Assembly (NCBI GenBank): GCA_905480305.1 | Contig: CAJQPV010000326.1 | Span: 1-6,310 of the forward strand | Length of the DNA stretch: 6,310 bases | Reading direction: 5' to 3' | Source of the DNA: an uncultured Gammaproteobacteria bacterium | Lineage (GTDB): Bacteria; Pseudomonadota; Gammaproteobacteria; UBA9214 | Shown: positions 4,778 through 6,310 of the stretch, one piece after another | How positions within the stretch are numbered: the first letter of the stretch is position 1 | How the letters are laid out: each line of letters begins with the position of its first letter | The notes under the pieces: generated by a model | The model's input: the letters and a program-made list of their open reading frames with translations, nothing else | The model's database searches: none | Told to the model about the DNA's origin: nothing | Program-made: the position numbers and the translations under genes

Positions 4778-6310
4778 TCAGGATGCAGGTGTGTACCATA
4801 TCGGCGAGGTGTAGGCCCGTTCCTGGGTCGAGGTTGGCGCGCCCTCGGGCAGGTCAACGTCATAGCGGAACGCGTCATAGGTCGACCAGCGCGGGGTTGG
4901 AATCTCAAGCACCCGCGCATAATAGAAAGCCTTTTGCGCCGGATCAAAATCCGGATCGGCCCATACCGTACCCAGTTCAGCGGCACCGATCGTGTTGGTC
5001 CAGTTGGCATTGGCCACATCGACGGTGTTGCCAACGGCCGGCAACTTGCCCTTCGCGTCAGGCTTGCGTTCGCCGGACCAGACAACGTCATAGACCTTTT
5101 CCTGCGTCTTGCCGCTGGCGTCCATCCAGCCCTTGACGATCTGGATGCGGTCGAGATTGGCACCGACCGGATCGCGTAGCGCATAGACCATGAAGCCTGG
5201 CGCCTTCGCACCCTCCGGCATGGCCCGCAGGTCGCCGCCCATCGGCACGCCCTTTTCATATCCAAGGACTGCCGGCATGCGGGAGTTATAATCCTGGTCC
5301 GAAAACTCCCAACCGCCAAACAAGCGTACACCCATGCGCGAGCCGGTGGTGGCATAGACCTCCTTACGCTGCATCGCATCGAAGATGGCCTCGCGGGTAT
5401 TTTCAGTCGCCCAGACGGCGGCGAGCCCCGAGGCAACCATCTGCCAGCCCATAATCTTGCCGTTCTCGTTTTCCATGAAGGGGTGGGACATCCGGCCGGG
5501 TTTGGGTTCATAGCCGGTATGCTTGCCAAAGAAATTATCCTCCCCGGCGGTCGCCAGTGAGGTGTGACTGTCAGTCGCGCCGATCATGCCGAACTTGTAG
5601 GGGTTGGTGCCAAGCCTGGTCTCGATTACCAGTCCGCGCTTCAGCGCCTCGCGTGCATATTCACCGGCTAGCATGTCGTCAGTCTTGGCTTCACTGACGT
5701 CGAGGTTGCCAATAGCCCAGGTCTCGTAATCAGCGAACTCGTCATCAGGCGACAGCAAGGGGTGCGCCTCGCCATCGCCCTTGATCTGGGTCGCCTCGTA
5801 GAGCGGCTCCCACTTGTCGCGCTGCGTGACATAGGTCTCATCGAATGTCTTGCCGTTCCACTGCGCATCCAGCGGAAACATGATGCCATTCGAGAGGTTG
5901 CCATTGTGCGGAATTGCCAGCACTTCACCGCCGGTCTTTTCCTCGTAATTGGCCAGGTACTGCCACAAATCGCGCGGATCGGGGCTGCCCTGGGGGGCCG
6001 TCATCGTGAAAGGCACGACCTGCCGCGCCCTGACCGGACCATCGCGCATGATGACGACACGGTGCATGTTGTTGCCCTTGATCAGCGAGGTCCACTCGAA
6101 GCCGATAAAGGCGGTGAAGTGCCCAGGATCGTTAAACGCCTCGGCCTCGTCAATAACCCGTTCCCAGAGGTTTTTGTAGAGTTTCGAGCCCGGCGAATAG
6201 AGTGCCATCAATGCTGGATCCACTTTGCCCTGCGAAAAGTTTGTGATCAGGTCAAGCGCCGCCGCGACTGCCGCGTCGCCGCCTTCCGAAAGCCCCTTGT
6301 TCCAGCGCGA
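4778..6310 (-). CDS. DUF3604 domain-containing protein, C-terminal 510 residues (cut by right window edge)
   Basis: The frame is open from the window edge to a TGA at 4778. The GTG at 6223 is an internal valine codon, since the 29 codons before it (ending [11 protein letters not shown]) continue the same family. Visible conserved blocks, numbered from the window edge, are FIGFEWTS (68-75), [12 protein letters not shown] with His83, [11 protein letters not shown] with His135, GATDSHTS (244-251) with Asp247 and His249, and [21 protein letters not shown] (303-323). The C-terminal block includes [20 protein letters not shown] and ends near SPIWYTP. These are hallmarks of DUF3604, a family of about 600-700 residues found in many marine and environmental proteobacteria. 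The His/Asp motifs resemble those of PHP-type metal-dependent phosphoesterases, so a metal hydrolase is plausible (inference); the substrate is unknown. The N-terminus, and any signal peptide, lie outside the window. GC content is like that of the core genes. An intrinsic terminator follows. Confidence 0.9.
   Translation of the reverse strand, partial: SRWNKGLSEGGDAAVAAALDLITNFSQGKVDPALMALYSPGSKLYKNLWERVIDEAEAFNDPGHFTAFIGFEWTSLIKGNNMHRVVIMRDGPVRARQVVPFTMTAPQGSPDPRDLWQYLANYEEKTGGEVLAIPHNGNLSNGIMFPLDAQWNGKTFDETYVTQRDKWEPLYEATQIKGDGEAHPLLSPDDEFADYETWAIGNLDVSEAKTDDMLAGEYAREALKRGLVIETRLGTNPYKFGMIGATDSHTSLATAGEDNFFGKHTGYEPKPGRMSHPFMENENGKIMGWQMVASGLAAVWATENTREAIFDAMQRKEVYATTGSRMGVRLFGGWEFSDQDYNSRMPAVLGYEKGVPMGGDLRAMPEGAKAPGFMVYALRDPVGANLDRIQIVKGWMDASGKTQEKVYDVVWSGERKPDAKGKLPAVGNTVDVANANWTNTIGAAELGTVWADPDFDPAQKAFYYARVLEIPTPRWSTYDAFRYDVDLPEGAPTSTQERAYTSPIWYTPAS

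Noticed and set aside
4759..5529. Minus-strand 256-codon open frame rich in Arg and Pro, and plus-strand 4643-5179
   Set aside because: Both are shadows of the DUF3604 coding frame, which carries clear conserved motifs across the same interval.
6221..6223. GTG as the start of the DUF3604 gene
   Set aside because: The frame stays open for 29 more codons to the window edge and their translation continues the family sequence, so the GTG is an internal valine codon.

Overview
The window looks like a piece of a gammaproteobacterial chromosome. The evidence is the gene order tRNA-Leu / rnr / rlmB / rpsF, a GTAG-type REP palindrome pair of the kind common in Pseudomonas-like and related genomes, and coding DNA of roughly 55-58% GC. 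I cannot name the genus. The window is mostly ordinary core genome on the left and accessory genes on the right. I found no clear new system. The most distinctive non-coding item is a near-perfect REP doublet (REPIN) between rlmB and rpsF.

Left part (1-3519, all minus strand): the first 19 bases are the start of rpsF (ribosomal protein S6). A good Shine-Dalgarno sequence, a structured leader and a plausible sigma70 promoter precede it. The REPIN separates rpsF from rlmB (23S rRNA Gm2251 methyltransferase). Forty-seven bases further upstream is rnr (RNase R), intact and with a long lysine-rich tail. These genes belong to ribosome assembly and RNA quality control; rnr and rlmB are probably cotranscribed.

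Middle (3520-4113): a divergent promoter region leads right to a complete class II tRNA-Leu(CAG) with encoded CCA, driven by a promoter with a perfect TTGACA box. Beyond the tRNA lie about 290 bases with no gene. They are AT-rich near the tRNA, contain a few short repeats, and show no integrase or attachment-site duplication.

Right part (4114-6310, minus strand): a small VOC-fold (glyoxalase-like) protein with a full set of candidate metal ligands, clearly more AT-rich than its neighbours, so possibly acquired. Upstream of it an intrinsic terminator closes a DUF3604 gene that runs off the right edge. The DUF3604 protein carries histidine/aspartate motifs reminiscent of PHP-type metal hydrolases; its substrate is unknown. 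The terminator and the base composition suggest the VOC and DUF3604 genes are separate units.
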